Below, one piece after another: positions 1 through 12,849 of a stretch of 64,000 nt of DNA. Positions within the stretch are counted from its first letter, which is position 1. Every line of letters begins with the position of its first letter. The position numbers were made by a program, and so were the translations under genes. The notes beneath the pieces are model-generated. The model did no database searches, was not told where the DNA came from, and was given only the letters and a program-made list of their open reading frames with translations. This DNA comes from Culex pipiens pallens (Eukaryota > Arthropoda > Insecta > Diptera > Culicidae). The DNA is taken from NCBI RefSeq assembly GCF_016801865.2, contig NC_068938.1, positions 135,388,998 through 135,452,997 on the forward strand, read 5' to 3'.

Positions 1-567
1 TATTTTTGTAGAGAGCTTTTAAAAAATCTTGTTCAGGTGGGGCAAGTGTACCATATGGATTTTTAGTATGGAAAAAAATACGAATTGCTGCAGCAACATA
101 TTTTATTGTGAAAAAAATACATAAAAGTTCTTAAAAACTGATAATCAATTGTTTAAAAAATTGTCCATACACGATATAATAATATCATGAAAATTTACTA
201 TTTATCATCTAAGTAATATTTTTTTTCGTAAAAACGGTCAAATTTTTAGTAAAATATTATTTTTTAATCTAAAAATGAAAGAAACGTTTCAAATACATCC
301 TAATCTGATGTATCTAAGTGATAATAGTTCAATTGTTAGTAAATTAGCATGTTTTTTCATGCATTGTTCCTCTTGCCCCAACGGGTTGTTCGTCTTGCCC
401 CACTAGTTGAGTAGAACGTACGAAAAATCAAAAAATTTAAAATCAATTTTTTACATTAAAAAACAGAATTTTTTAAAAACTTGTTCTATCAAAGTCTCAG
501 TCAAGACCTGGAATAAGATGATTCCAATAAATACGACAGATTTTTTTAACTTTTTTAATAGGTTATA
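1..567. repeat. Truncated copy of a GGGGCAAG-rich inverted-repeat element
   Basis: This stretch is a close reverse complement of about 58,600-59,145, including the paired CTTGCCCCA and GGGGCAAG words near 370-405. Similarity stops near 567, just after a TTATAAC word, and the other end lies outside the window. It is therefore a partial copy of the element annotated at 58535-59487. No coding potential is seen. Confidence 0.75.
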
Positions 568-3500
568 ACAGAGGCGACTCGTGCCCGAATGAAGCACCTG
601 TTCAATGTTGAAAAATGTTTTTAAAGTTTGTTTTTTCCTATGGCTTTTATTTTCACGTTTTAATATTTTTATATTATTATAATTTTCTGTTTATGCAAAT
701 AATATATTAAAATTATGATTAAGACTTTTTTTCTCGTTAAAATGTATTTATAAGACATAATCATTAGCGTGGGGAATGTGGAATAATAAGGCAATTGCTT
801 CGCCTTCCTTATCAAAATTCAAGGGAATTTATTGAATATTGTACTGAATTATAAAATATTCATCAGGATGTTCAGAAAAAATACCACATCCTTCAGAATA
901 GAAATGTGTTTGTTCGGCTTTTTTAAGCCCAACTAATTTTGAGTTAATTTGGTTACTTGAGGGCAAAGATATTTAAAAACTAAATTTGCATTCGGAAATG
1001 ATTTTTTAATCTCATTTTACTTTTTACTTTTTAGAACCAGGTCGTATCGCTTTTGGTCCTTTGTCAATTTATTAGAGAATTGAATTTACTCACTATCCTG
1101 CCAAAGAGAATTTCCACTGCCTGTAATGTCCTCATGTTTTCGGAATTCAATTTCCGAATAAAAAGAAGGGCTTTTGACGTGAAAAATAAAATTATATTGA
1201 TCTGAATCCGAGATAATGAAAATATTTGTTTTTAGCATCAGTGAAAAAATGATTTCAGAGCAAATTCCTGCTACAATATATATTCAACTAGAGTGAACCG
1301 GGACTACAGTCTGGATAGACACAGTCGTTTTTGAAGCATTTAATAGCACCAAATCATAAGCGAATTTACACATTTTTCAGGACTGCATCCACTTTAAATA
1401 AAACCATAAAAAAGTACGATCAAAATTATGGTTGAATCTACAGCCATAATTCTTCACATGTGTCCCGATTCTCCCCAGAAGACAGTGATGTTGGAAAAAG
1501 CATCCAACGTTTTTGTTTCAATTGTCTCAATTCAATCTATCAATCACACTATCTAAACTTAACATTACATCACTTTCCAGTAGGGCAGGAATCTACTAGT
1601 AACCAAGAAGAACGAAGACGTGCAACGCGCGCAGTTGAACATTCCAGTTTTAAAACGAGCCATCGCCAGTCTGCGCAAAACAGCCTGATGCCTAAAAGAG
1701 CGCCAAATATAGAGCAATATCTGTGGTGCTCTCGCGCTCTCTCTCATTTATTCACGCTCTCAACGTGCTGTCACCGCGCTGGCTTGTTTACCTTTTGCAT
1801 GCAACTCCCTGCTGAGCTGAGTCAGCTGAGTCGGCAGGGGCCTGGGGGTGGCATTTCGCTCTCTCCCAAAAAATGCTGTCAGTTCACGCTCTCAGGTTGA
1901 ACCAGATTTACCAACACATCGATACCGCCGCTGCGTAAATAGTGCCCCGAACGTTCTTTAAAACTTTACCTTGAATTGCAACGTTGAAAAACAGATTTTC
2001 ATAGGTTTACGAGATAAAATATTGGTGACGTCGACAAATTTGCTTGGATTGACAAGCCCAACAACAGGCAGAAAAAAATCCACAAATATTCATGTAAGGT
2101 TAGATTTTCAAAACACCCTAATAGTGAACCTCCCTATCTTTCAACCAAACTAAAAGTTGACAATTTCCATTTGCAACAATTTTTTTTTAAAACACCAAAG
2201 CTCCAGAACGTTACAATTATTTCTTTTTGTTTTTTTGGTGAATTTGGCAACACTGCAGAATTGTTAAATTCAGTTGATTATAACTTATATAAAGAACTGC
2301 TTATCGGTGCAAGTAAAAGCTAAATGTTTTGATTTGTGTTTTCACCAGAAAAAAAAATAGTTGAATAATTCCACATGTAACTGCCTAATCGGTCGTGATC
2401 CCTCAACGACTACGACTAAAACAAACACTACGGTGTGTATTCAGCAAGAAAACCACTTTAATGTTCTTAGTATTTCAATTATCTGCCCTGTGGTCGTCTA
2501 CAACTGCAGCAGCAATAGCGGCTATACTTAAATATTTAATGTGTCTTTTCCAACACATTCAAGAAAAGCATTTTAACTTGCAGCGATTCCGCCAATCACG
2601 GCGTCACTCGAGCTCGAAAACGGGTACAGAATTTTAAGTCTGGCATCAGTAAGTCTGAGCAAGCAGCCTTCACCCTCTTCAAGACAACTTCAGAAAAAAC
2701 TAGATAAATACTTGTTGTCGAAGATATGAACGTTAGTAGACGCGATGGCTGGTTTAGCCAACATTTGGACCTGTTTGCAATGCACACCATGTCGCATCGC
2801 CAATCGTCATTACCATCACACACATGGTTGAACTACCACTGGAAATAAGTCACGGGTATGCGTGGAGGTCAAGATTAGCCACTGAACTGTCCGATTAGAT
2901 CTTGGACGTGATAAATCTTCCAAATTCAAGTTCTGTGTTAACATTTTAAAAGGTTGGAATCTAAAGTTATTGTAAATTTCAGCTCAAATTTAAATTTAAC
3001 GCCTTTTAAAATTTACCCTTTTGAAATGTTATCGTAGAGTTCTACCAAATCACATGGTCTACCACATAAAAAAAACAATCAAAAAAGCCACGCAAATTTT
3101 GCACCAGTCGCGTGTGCAGGAAAGGTCGTATTTTTCGTGCAAAAAAGTTCACCTTTGGTCAGTAACTTTCGCCGGGTCTACTAGTCCACCAAGTGGCAAC
3201 AAACAATTTCAACGGCCGAAACACGGAGGAACCTCGGCGTTCATTTGGCGCGTGCGAAGCTAATTGCGGTTTGTTTTGGCTCTGCTTGCGTTAATGAACA
3301 ACGCGTTTTGAGCGGCAAGCGTTTAAAAATAGCACGAGTTATACAATGCCAAAAAGGGCGGCTAATTCCTGGTTGGTAACCGAGTGCGTCGGTTGATTAA
3401 AGTCCGCTGGGGCAAAGACATAACTCAGCATGTTTTGGATAAATAAGAGGAAATAACATGTGTTTGAGGAGGTGCTGCAAAAAATAAACTAATTCTGTAG

Positions 3501-4609
3501 GGTTTTTTTTGTGCAATATTATTTGTGCCTTGAGCTTTGCTTTTTTTCTATTTTGAATTCAGATTAAATGCTATCAAATAACGTGTTCGCACGTGTACTT
3601 AGAAAATAATGTGTGTTAGATACCTGACATTGTTATTAAATACTTAGGCACATCTTAGGATTGTTTTATTTTAAAGGTACAAAATATCCTGCATTTTAAG
3701 AACAAGCACATTAAAAAAAAGACGTTCGTTAACGGATTATTAAATGGAAAAAATAGTATCTGAAACATACAACAAAAAAAATGCTACGTCATTTGGCTCC
3801 TGAAATATTAAAATGTTTTTCAATGACAAATCGGGAGGTTTCTAACATCTTGAAAAACAAAAAATATTTTGAAACACAATCGTAAGAAACTTTATCAACA
3901 TTCAGCAAGAACATGTCGAGAACAAAAAAATAATATTGGTTCAAATAAGTGATAGAACTATCATCTGATTATTTCTGCACCTAAACATCAAAAAGTATAG
4001 CGACTGGCAACAACTTGCGAGATCCTTTCCGAATTCCTAGGGCAAGCGGAGATGATGTCGACCTCCATAAGCTTGCGGCTGTGAGAGTAGAAAGGAGAAC
4101 TCGTAAGATAGCGTATAAAATTAGACAGAAGATTCTCTCCGTTCTACCCAGTTGATTTCCAGCACGAGCATTCTCTTTCTATCACTCCTCTTCTCTTTTA
4201 CGACCACGCGCTCTCACCGCTGAGTCTTTCGTTCTTTCAGACAACCGCAATGAATGAAAGCAAGAGGGCGATTTAAAACTGAGAGTATCAGAACGGAAAA
4301 AGGCCAGTAATATTTGGGGAGTGAGTTTTTAGGAATGATATTTAATTGTAGTCGATGAGAACTGATATTTTTTTGGGTACTCTTTGCTTCATTGTAAAAC
4401 AAAAACCAGCTAATTTTTTTATTCACCCTCCCCCTACTCCTCGATTTTGTCTAGTCGGTGGACAAGTGCTTAGAATACCTCAGGTATCTTTTTGATAAAA
4501 CGTAACCTTTGGCGGTTTCGAGCAAAGTCTCTTTTGAAAAGTTCTCTTGAAAATCTCAACCCCCAAACTCAACCAGACCCCACCTCTGATGACGATATAA
4601 ATTTTTTTT
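568..4609. other. Upstream non-coding DNA before the peptide transporter
   Basis: No convincing gene is seen here. The stretch is AT-rich apart from GC-richer islands near 1,600-1,900 and 3,100-3,420. About 1,990-2,190 is a diverged direct copy of 32,990-33,190, sharing the words GATAAAAT, TTGCTTGGATTG and AAGCCCAACAA. A TATATAAAG near 2,286 and a GTATAAAAT near 4,113 could be TATA boxes. The missing 5' exon(s) of the transporter at 5985 should lie here or upstream of the window, but I could not pick them out. Confidence 0.4.
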
Positions 4610-5680
4610 TGCCTTCCTCACCTCACTACTGAGGAAAGGCTATAAAATCACTCAGAAAACGAACTTCTTAGTTTTACCTCCTAGACCCACCTTCATGTAT
4701 ACATATCGACTCAGAATCAAATTCTGAGCAAATGTCTGTGTGTGTGGTGGGATGTTGATCAAAAAAATTTGCACTGGATTATCTCGGCACTGGCTGAACC
4801 GATTTGTACCTGTTTGGTCTCATTCGATCCGTCTTGGGGTCACATAAGTCGCTATTGAAAATTATTAAGTTTAGTTAAGTACTTCAAAAGTTATGCTAAA
4901 AAAACGATTTTAACAAAAGTCCGGAAGATTGTAAAAAGGGTGGTTTTTGTAAGAAAACCCGTCATGCTATACATTTTTAGAAAGGTAATAAAGATACCTT
5001 TCCAACGCTTCAAAAAAAATTAAGATCTGACAACACTATCAAAATTTATAAGCACTTAAGTGTTATTTATGCACTTTTTGGACGCCGGATCTCAGATATT
5101 TTGATGAAAACGCTGTCCGGATCTTTCATGCGACCTATCGTTGGATAGGTAATCAAAAGACCTTCCCAACGCGCTCAAGACATTGAAGATCTGACAACCC
5201 TATCAAAATTTACCAGCATTTAAGTGTTATTTATGAACCTTTTAGAGGTCGGATCTCATATTTTTCGATGAAAACGTTGTCCGGATCTACCATGCGACTT
5301 GTCGTTGAATAGGTAATCAAAAGACATTTCTAATGAGTTGAATAGATTGCAGATCTGACAACCCTATCAAAAGTTATAAGCACTTAAGTGTTATTTATGC
5401 ATTTTTTGGGAGGCTGGATATCAGATATTTTGACAAAAACGTTATCTGGATTTGAACCGGATCTTTCATGCGACTTGTCGTTGGATAGTGAATCAAAAGA
5501 CCTTTTCAATAAGTTCAATAGATTGCAGATCTTTTTTTTTTTTTTTGTATCGACATTTCATTTCATTTATTTCATTTATTTCCCAATCTGATGGTATGAA
5601 TCAAGTTGATAGAACACTGAAAGGTCCGCCCTTTTGTCTCTATATTGGATAGCAAAACCCTCTAAATGTGAGGAAGGCAC
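4610..5680. mobile_element. Inverted-repeat element with an internal 164-bp tandem array
   Basis: The ends are short inverted repeats: TTGCCTTCCTCAC on the left and GTGAGGAAGGC on the right. Inside, the word GATCTGACAAC begins at 5024, 5188 and 5352, an exact 164-bp period. A fourth, partial unit starts near 5528 after a 12-bp insertion. Each unit carries a TTAAGTGTTATTTATG motif and a GTTGGATAGG-like motif. There is no open reading frame of note. It lies in the presumed 5' intron or flank of the transporter gene. Confidence 0.6.
5024..5527. repeat. Tandem array, 164-bp unit, about three copies
   Basis: Three consecutive units start at 5024, 5188 and 5352, with roughly 80-90 percent identity by eye. 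The array lies wholly inside the element at 4610-5680. It is not a CRISPR-like array because the repeated unit is the whole 164 bp with no unique spacers. Confidence 0.7.
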
Positions 5681-5984
5681 CAACCACCTAATGGTGGATT
5701 CAGTAACGTTTTTTTTATTATTATTGCATGTTGTGTATAATTGGGCACTCTTTCTGATGTATAGTAGGGGAAAAAAAAAAAAAAATTGCTGATTTAAAAC
5801 AATTTAAATATATTTTTGTTTTTCTCTGCCCCAATTTTTGTGATTAGTGATTAGGAAAACTGTAATTTTAAGTCTAATTAGATTAATTGATGTTTAAACT
5901 ACGATAGAAACCAAATTAGGAAATTTTCGAAAGTTACCATTTAAGACAAAAAACATGATTCAGTTTTGTTCATTTACGTTTCAG

Positions 5985-8324
5985 CCCGTGCGGTACCCCA
6001 AGTCAATATTTTTCATCATCAGTAATGAGTTCAGCGAGCGCTTCAACTACTATGGCATGCGAAGTAAGTTCATTACACTAAACACACACAGTTTAGAGAA
6101 TACCAATTATTTTATATCATATCTAAACACATTTTTCAGCTGTCCTCGCGCTCTACCTCACCCAGAAGCTCAACTACGATGACGACACGGCCACCGTAAT
6201 TTACCACATCTTCACCAGTTTGGCGTACTTTTTCCCCCTCATGGGGGCTATCCTCGCCGACAGTTGGCTGGGGAAGTTCAAAACCATCCTTTATCTATCC
6301 ATTGTGTACTGCATCGGGAGCACGCTGATAGCGCTGGGTGCAATTCCACCGCTGAACCTGCCGGCAACGTGAGTTGTTGTGGGATACCTCTGTTTGGGCT
6401 AAATTGAGAGTTTTTCAATTAATCTTTCTAGGTCAATGACCGTGCTGGGGTTGCTGTTTATAGCGGTGGGCTCTGGTGGTATTAAGCCTTGCGTTTCGGC
6501 GTTTGGGGGCGATCAGTTCAAGCTGCCGGAACAGGCCGTCCAGCTGGCCAAGTTCTTCTCGTTGTTTTACTTTGCCATAAACGCGGGTTCGCTGATTTCG
6601 ACCTCGTTGACGCCGATTCTGCGCGAAGATGTGCACTGCTTCAACGATCCGGACTGCTTTTCGCTGGCGTTCGGAGTTCCGGCGGTGTTGATGATTCTGT
6701 CGATCTTTGTGTTTGTCTGTGGCAAGTCGATGTACATGATCAAGAAGCCGGCCGGAAACATGGTCGTGCTGGTGTTCAAATGTATCGGGAATGCACTGTC
6801 GACTAGGATGAAGGAACGCGAGGTTAACCCGCGGAGTCACTGGTTGGACTATGCCGAAACCAAGTACGGTCGGAAGATCGTAGCGGACATCAAGTCGTTG
6901 ATGAAGATCTTGGTGTTGTACATCCCATTGCCGGTGTTCTGGGCGCTGTTTGATCAGCAAGGATCTCGTTGGACGTTCCAAGCAACTCGGATGAACGGAG
7001 AAATTGGAGCGTTCACGATCAAGCCCGATCAGATGCAGGTCATCAATCCGCTGTTGATCCTCGCGTTCATCCCGTTCTTCGAAGGTCTCGTGTATCCTAT
7101 TTTGGAGAAGTTGGGTGTTCGAACGCCCCTTCAGAAACTTACCTTCGGTGGTATCCTAGCTGGAGCTGCCTTCGTCCTTTCCGGATTCGTCGAGATCGCC
7201 CTCGACAAGACCAACGCCGTAATGCCAGCTCCGCATGAATCTCAACTACGAATCTACAACGGTCTACCGTGCGACTATCACTTTAAGACCGACGTACCCA
7301 ACTCTAGCAACTTCACCGTCCAATCCCTCGGAGCATTCGAGAATATCCACGTCAACACAATGCAAAACACGACCTTCCGTTTCACCGCCACCACCAACGA
7401 AACGTTCTGCGTGAAGGCCAACATGTCTACGATCAACGGAACGTTCTACCTCCAACCGGGACACTCGATCAGCCACTTTATCAACCAAAAAGCCAACAAA
7501 GCAAATCTCCAGCAGTACACCGACTCCGTGGAGAAAGACAAACGTGGCCTACCTCGGATTCGAATCCTCGCCAACATCAAATCCACTGCCAAGGTCCTGC
7601 TCAAAAACAACTGGTACAAGGACTCGCATTACAACGTTACACTCAACAAAATCGACCAACTATCAGTAGCTGACGGAGAATACGACATCTTCAGCCACAA
7701 CGGGACGCGCAAGATCGCCTCGATGAAGCTTGAGCTTGGGGGAGTCTACACCATAATTCTTCACGAAGTTTTGGAGAACGAATTTGTAAGTCAGTCCATA
7801 AACCCCTTTAACAACTCAAACTAACCCAAACCCCCTATTCACAGATGCTTCAACGACACACCGTGACTCCCTCCAACTCGCTGCACATGCTCTGGCTGGT
7901 CCCGCAGTACGTGGTCATCACCGCCGGCGAGGTAATGTTCTCGATCACCGGTCTGCAGTTTTCGTACTCGCAGGCGCCCGAAAGTATGAAGTCGGTCATC
8001 CAGGCGTTCTGGCTGCTCACCGTAGCGTTCGGTAACATGCTCGTGGTGTTCATTGCCGAGGCCAAGTTTGTGCAGTCCCAATCGGTCGAGTTCTTCCTGT
8101 TTGCGATCCTCATGTTCCTCGATATGGCGCTGTTTATGATCCTGGCGACGCGCTACAAGTATTCGGACTCCTCGAGCGATGATGTTGACGATGTCGAAAC
8201 GGGTGACTTTAAGAAGCCCGAACCGCTGGACCAAGTGCCGTCCAAGCTGGACCAAGGACCGCTGGAGAAGGGATTGGAAAACGTAAAGTCTACCTACACA
8301 AACGAAGCGTACCGAGAAGACTGA
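5985..8324 (+). CDS. Proton-coupled oligopeptide transporter, SLC15/POT family (5' exon missing)
   Basis: The family imports di- and tripeptides together with protons across the plasma membrane, typically in gut epithelium. Four exons join in frame: 5985-6063, 6140-6368, 6432-7785 and 7845-8324, giving 713 residues and a TGA stop. Every intron is GT-AG. Family signatures visible are SNEFSERFNYYGMRTVLALYL at the start (first transmembrane segment and the ExxERFxYYG motif), SGGIKPCVSAFGGDQF, FSLFYFAINAGSLIS and FWALFDQQGSRWTFQATRM. A large loop rich in N-glycosylation sites (NSSNFT, NTTFRF, NMSTINGT) matches the extracellular domain of animal members. The final exon holds hydrophobic segments and then an acidic tail. 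Insect members are slightly longer, so only a short N-terminal exon should be missing. The closest known relatives are Drosophila yin/CG2930-type transporters. Confidence 0.93.
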
Positions 8325-9411
8325 GGGCTGTGAAAAAATGAAAATTGTATTTTTTGTTGGTGATTATTGATCGTCTTTCGCAATTTATTCCTTTCCGCGC
8401 TACAAATCTCGAATCGGAAATAACAGGTCTCATTCAATGTTGCATGTCATAATGATTTCTTTAATTTAAAGAAAATTTATTTGTTAATTGATCCTAATTA
8501 TAATATAGTTTTATCGTAATTCTTCCTTTCATTTATTATCACATTCCCAAATCTAATAAGAAGTATGAAAATTACGGTCCAAATCCGTTAACCCCACGGT
8601 GCCTACTCCTGAATCAAATATTACCCATCACTACGTCAAATTCTGAATTTGAGCTCGATTTTCCTATGGAAACCCCTTTTCCTAAACTTTTGTATATGTA
8701 TATCTCTCGTATATCTCATAGTATGAAAAAAACAGTTTCTGAGAATGATTTTTCTGAACGATTTTGTGTGTTCGGCGTGTCAAAGAACTTTGCAAAAATT
8801 CTTAAAATATTGTGACCACTTTTTTCGAATTATAAATTTCATATTCAGTATCAAAAACCATGCTCATATTGCCAAAACTCTTAAGGTTGGGTAAATTTGC
8901 CCCCTCGGAACACTCCTGAGGTCACCGGCCACTCCAGGTTATGACCACTTCTGTCGATATTTCGATTTTCAAGTTTAGTAACAAAAAACCATGAAATGTT
9001 GGACCCATTTTGCATCTGTCATTCGTCAATTTTTAGTTTGACTTTATCAAACCAACGCACAGTGTGATAACGTCGGGAAAAATGCGATTACGTCCACATC
9101 TCGAGACGCGGCCGGTTTCTCAAGTAATGCCAAGACTTTTCTTATGTAATATAAAAATCCTTAGAATCAATTGGAGGGCGTTTCATTCTGGGTGGACCAC
9201 GGGGAACCGAGATATGGCCGGAGTTTCACCGAACCTCTTATTCCGACGATTTTATGAAATTCCCATATGGCCAAATATCAACGAAAACATCACTCTTGAC
9301 ATCCCTTTTGTAAATGTAGGACCTCCTACATTGGAAATCACTGAATAGCGAAAGCTACAATATTTCATGAATAAATGAAAGTTGCTAGTATTTAAAATTG
9401 AGGTGAAAAGT
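8325..9411. other. Non-coding DNA with decayed repeat
   Basis: This holds the transporter 3' UTR and AT-rich DNA. No AATAAA is obvious close to the stop codon. From about 8,880 to 9,340 the words GAGGTCACCGGCCACTCC and AACCGAGATATGGCCGGAG resemble 10,540-10,800 (GGTGACCTGTTCCAGG). The palindromic element at 9417 therefore probably landed inside an older repeat. I see no gene. Confidence 0.4.
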
Positions 9412-10444
9412 CATCGCACAGTGGTCGAAATGGAACCCAAAATCGGACTTAATTGAACGCGGCTGGTTCCCTGGTATGAAAAATTATGTTTCTTATGTAA
9501 AAAAAAACCGGGTAATCGATTGGTGATGGTTTCATCTACCGCACGAAACGGCAAAGGGTCCATTTTTCCCCAATTCCCCATTTAAAAAAAATCTTGAAAA
9601 TCGGTCTGTATTTAGAGCGGAGGCTTTATGCGGTCATCCAAAATGCACTTAACTTATGTGAAAATGTCCCAGGAATCCAGTAAAAATAACCACTTGCACC
9701 GCAAAAATCATCTAGGGTCCATTTAACCCCAATTCCGCTATAAAAGCATTTTTGGCCATTTTCAAATGTTAGGTCAGATTTTACAAATCTGAAAATATTT
9801 TTATCGTAAAGATCAGACAATTTTACATAAGAATGACGATTTGCACTTGATTGTTTGACACATTTTTGTTGATAAAAATAAAAATTATGTAAAAGGCAGT
9901 TTATTCTGCATTTGGGAAAATTGGCCCAGAACCGTGCCCAGAACTGATTCTTCAATCATTTTATTTATTTTAATTTCTACATCAACAAAAATGTGTCAGA
10001 CAATCAAGTGCAAATCATCATTCTTATGTTAAATTGTCTGATCTTTACGATAAAAATATTTTCAGATTTGTAAAATCTGACCTAACATTTGAAAATGGCC
10101 AAAAATGCTTTTATAGCGGAATTGGGGTTAAATGGACCCTAGATGATTTTTGCGGTGCAAGCGGTTATTTTTACTGGATTCCTGGGACATTTTCACATAA
10201 GTTAAAAGCATTTTGGATGGCTGCATAAAGCCTCCGCTCTAAATGCAGACCGATTTTCAAGATTTTTTTTTTAAATGGGGAATTGGGGCAAAATGGACCC
10301 TTTGCCGTTTCGTGCGGTAGATGAAACCATCACCAATCGATTACCCGGTTTTTTTTTACATAAGAAACAATATTTTTCATACCAGGGAACCAGCCGCGTT
10401 CAATTAAGTCCGATTTTGGGTTCCATTTCGCCCACTGTGCATCG
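9412..10444. mobile_element. Palindromic transposon with CACAGTG ends and 5-bp target duplication
   Basis: Two inverted arms of about 460 bp (roughly 9417-9880 and 9978-10439) flank a loop of about 100 bp. The termini read CACAGTG on the left (9417-9423) and CACTGTG on the right (10433-10439). Directly outside both ends is CATCG (9412-9416 and 10440-10444), a 5-bp target duplication. Neither arm has a transposase; open frames here are mirror images of each other. The CACAGTG terminus and a 5-bp GC-leaning duplication match what is known of Transib elements, the RAG1-related superfamily. That assignment is inference. Confidence 0.8.
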
Positions 10445-11860
10445 ATTGTGATTGGACACTCAATAATATTTTAACTGAATGAATGTACATGGAAAAAAAA
10501 TCTAAATAAATACAAATTTAAAAAAAAATAAAAAAAAACAATCACTCTTGACATGATACTATGTATAAATATTCCCTTAGATAAGACAGCACAGAACCAT
10601 GTTCCGGGACCTCGGAGGAAGATTGACCAGGACGGTCTAGTTATTTGGCATGTTGCATTTCGAACGTCATGGTTTCAACAGAGTAGCCTAATACTAGTGT
10701 ACAATTAGTGCAACAATCATTTTTGGTGACCTGTTCCAGGTGCTCGGGGGAAGAATTTGCCACTTTGGTCCAGTAAAAAGGGCAAGATGCATGTCAAACT
10801 TCATGATTTTTCAATACCAGGAGTTTTATAAAACTGTTATCCCAAAAACAAACACACCACGACTCGAGTTTTTGAAAGCACCTTTAAGAAAAATGCCGTA
10901 ACTTACGATTTTTTTTGCGGGTTGATAGAAATCAATCAAACGATTGAAATTGATTTAAGTTGAACAGAAGTTGTCCAAAAACTGGCGTCCCGTTTCACCT
11001 AAAAACGACACTGAAAACCCAACCGTGGTAGTTGCTACCATATTGTAGGGTTAAATTGAGAACACGCACCGACGTATTTTTGCTAAAAACATTCCGTGCT
11101 TGGATTGACTGATTAACGCAGTCAGTTTTACTATATCGAGAGCGGTATGGTAATTTTAACCCTGCAATATGGAGAGAATGATAATGATTTCGTAATTGCT
11201 ACCATGCAATTATGTGGAAGTATGGTACATTTTACCATATTTGCGTTTACTTTTACCAGAAAGCAACAGTTAATTTAATAAGCAGCATTTTTAGCAAATG
11301 TTCTTCAAACTACCATGGTCGGGCTTTCAGTGGAGTTTCAAATGACTGAAATTGGGTCCCAAAATTTAGCATTTATTGGAGATATTATTGTTTACAACGA
11401 TAATGCTTATTTATCTGAGTACAATGACCCTTCTTTGTACGACCGGAATAGATTTAAAATTAATTTTTAAATCAATTTTCAAAATTAACTCCGCGGTCCT
11501 TCTTGACAGAAAGCATCCTATTTGACAACTCGTTTCAAGGGGAGCATAGTTGATCCATCGTAAAATGTCCTGTCCAGTAATTTTTTTTCCGATAAAATGA
11601 AAAAAAGTGATCAGAAATGTTTTTAATCTGTGTACATATAAATTGACAGAGGGCTTTAGGGCATAGGGCTATTGGATGTAAAATTGCTGAATATAGTTTA
11701 AAAGGCAATTCCAAAATTTTCGCTTCGGAGTTCTACTGATAAAAATAATTAAACAAAATAACTCTCACCTTTAGTCACAAAGTGATCTTCAATCTTCCTA
11801 TCCGTCGAAGTGCCACCCGAGTTCTGTTGCAATAGGATTGGCTGGATAATTCGAGTTTAC
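10445..11860. other. Non-coding DNA
   Basis: No gene is seen. The stretch contains decayed repeat similar to about 8,880-9,340 (10,540-10,800) and scattered TACCAT/ATGGTA words around 11,030-11,290. The remainder is AT-rich without recognisable features. Confidence 0.35.
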
Positions 11861-12116
11861 TGTACTGCCCCTGATCGCATAAATGTCCCATATGCATTTT
11901 CATCGATTTCGAGTTATTGATGCAGTTTGGTTCAAAATCGTGTGCTCTTTCGAAAGAGCCTATAACATCCAGTACTTTGTTCTAGAAATCAGGAGGAAAT
12001 CCAGTTTTTTCGCGAAAACTTTACACGTAGCCTTATGTATGGGACAAACTTCAAATGCGTTTTTCTCAGCTTGCTGTTTTTGCATATGGGACATTTATGC
12101 GAACATTGGCAGTGTA
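11861..12116. mobile_element. Short inverted-repeat element (MITE) with TGTA target duplication
   Basis: The left end CTGCCCCTGATCGCATAAAT (from 11865) and the right end mirror each other over about 35 bp, sharing the core TCGCATAAATGTCCCATATG. TGTA flanks both ends (11861-11864 and 12113-12116). The element is 248 bp and non-coding. Confidence 0.65.
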
Positions 12117-12849
12117 TCCGTTTTATATTGCACTCTGAAGAATTAAATGCGCACTGAACACCTAACGTTGAACTTAAAAATTACATTCCGAAATCTCGCA
12201 AATTAATACGATGTTATTTTTCAAATGATGAAGAAAAAAATCCTTGCTCTTAATCCATCTAACAACTGTTCAAACAGCTACACGTATTTTGATGTAAACG
12301 TGTAATCAGAAGAATTGTTGAATATTTTCGGAATAACCTTAAAAATAAACATAAAATTTCCAAGATATTTTTTGCATTTTTAGTGTAATTTTAGTTAAAA
12401 AAAATAGTTCATTAAGCTGTGCACAAAATGATGTAACCACCGCTCCAAACGAAACGCTTGAACAACCCAACAACCTGGTATAACCGTACAGCAGAGCCAT
12501 CTTTTGAGCAAGCCTGCCCTTAACGTTAAGGCCCGTTACACAGTGATACTATCCGCGAGCGTTATTCCAGTTAGCCAGCAACATCAGCTGTGTTTCTACT
12601 CTCTCTCACCCAATCAATGCACGCTTCTCTATTTACGCCGCGGAGTCTGCCCACACACTGTCTGTCTGGCCCATCTTCCGATTGTTTGTAAACACAAAAC
12701 GCGAGAGTAATCATCGAAATATGTTATCACTGGTCAGCGACAACGACCGTGTTTACTACAATCGTCGCATTTTGTTTAGTATATTTTGAGCACACGAGCG
12801 CCAACCTGGCTCAGTCTGGGCTGAGCGTTTGAACGAGTGAGGAGGAGTC
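12117..12849 (+). promoter_or_regulatory. Upstream region and probable promoter of the F-box gene
   Basis: The last 350 bases before the ATG at 12850 are much more GC-rich than their surroundings and include CTCTCTC and GCGCGAGAG stretches. A CTCAGTCT at about 12,810 fits the arthropod initiator TCAGT and would leave a leader of about 40 nt. No TATA box is seen at the right distance. The assignment is inference from position and motif. Confidence 0.3.

Noticed and set aside
2395..2637. 80-codon frame as the missing first exon of the transporter
   Set aside because: It ends in a stop and has no donor leading in phase to the exon at 5985; no similarity to the N-terminus of the family.
5024..5527. 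CRISPR-like array
   Set aside because: The whole 164-bp unit repeats without unique spacers, and this is a eukaryotic genome.
6433..6981. 182-codon minus-strand frame
   Set aside because: It is the shadow of the transporter's large exon; the plus frame matches a known family end to end.
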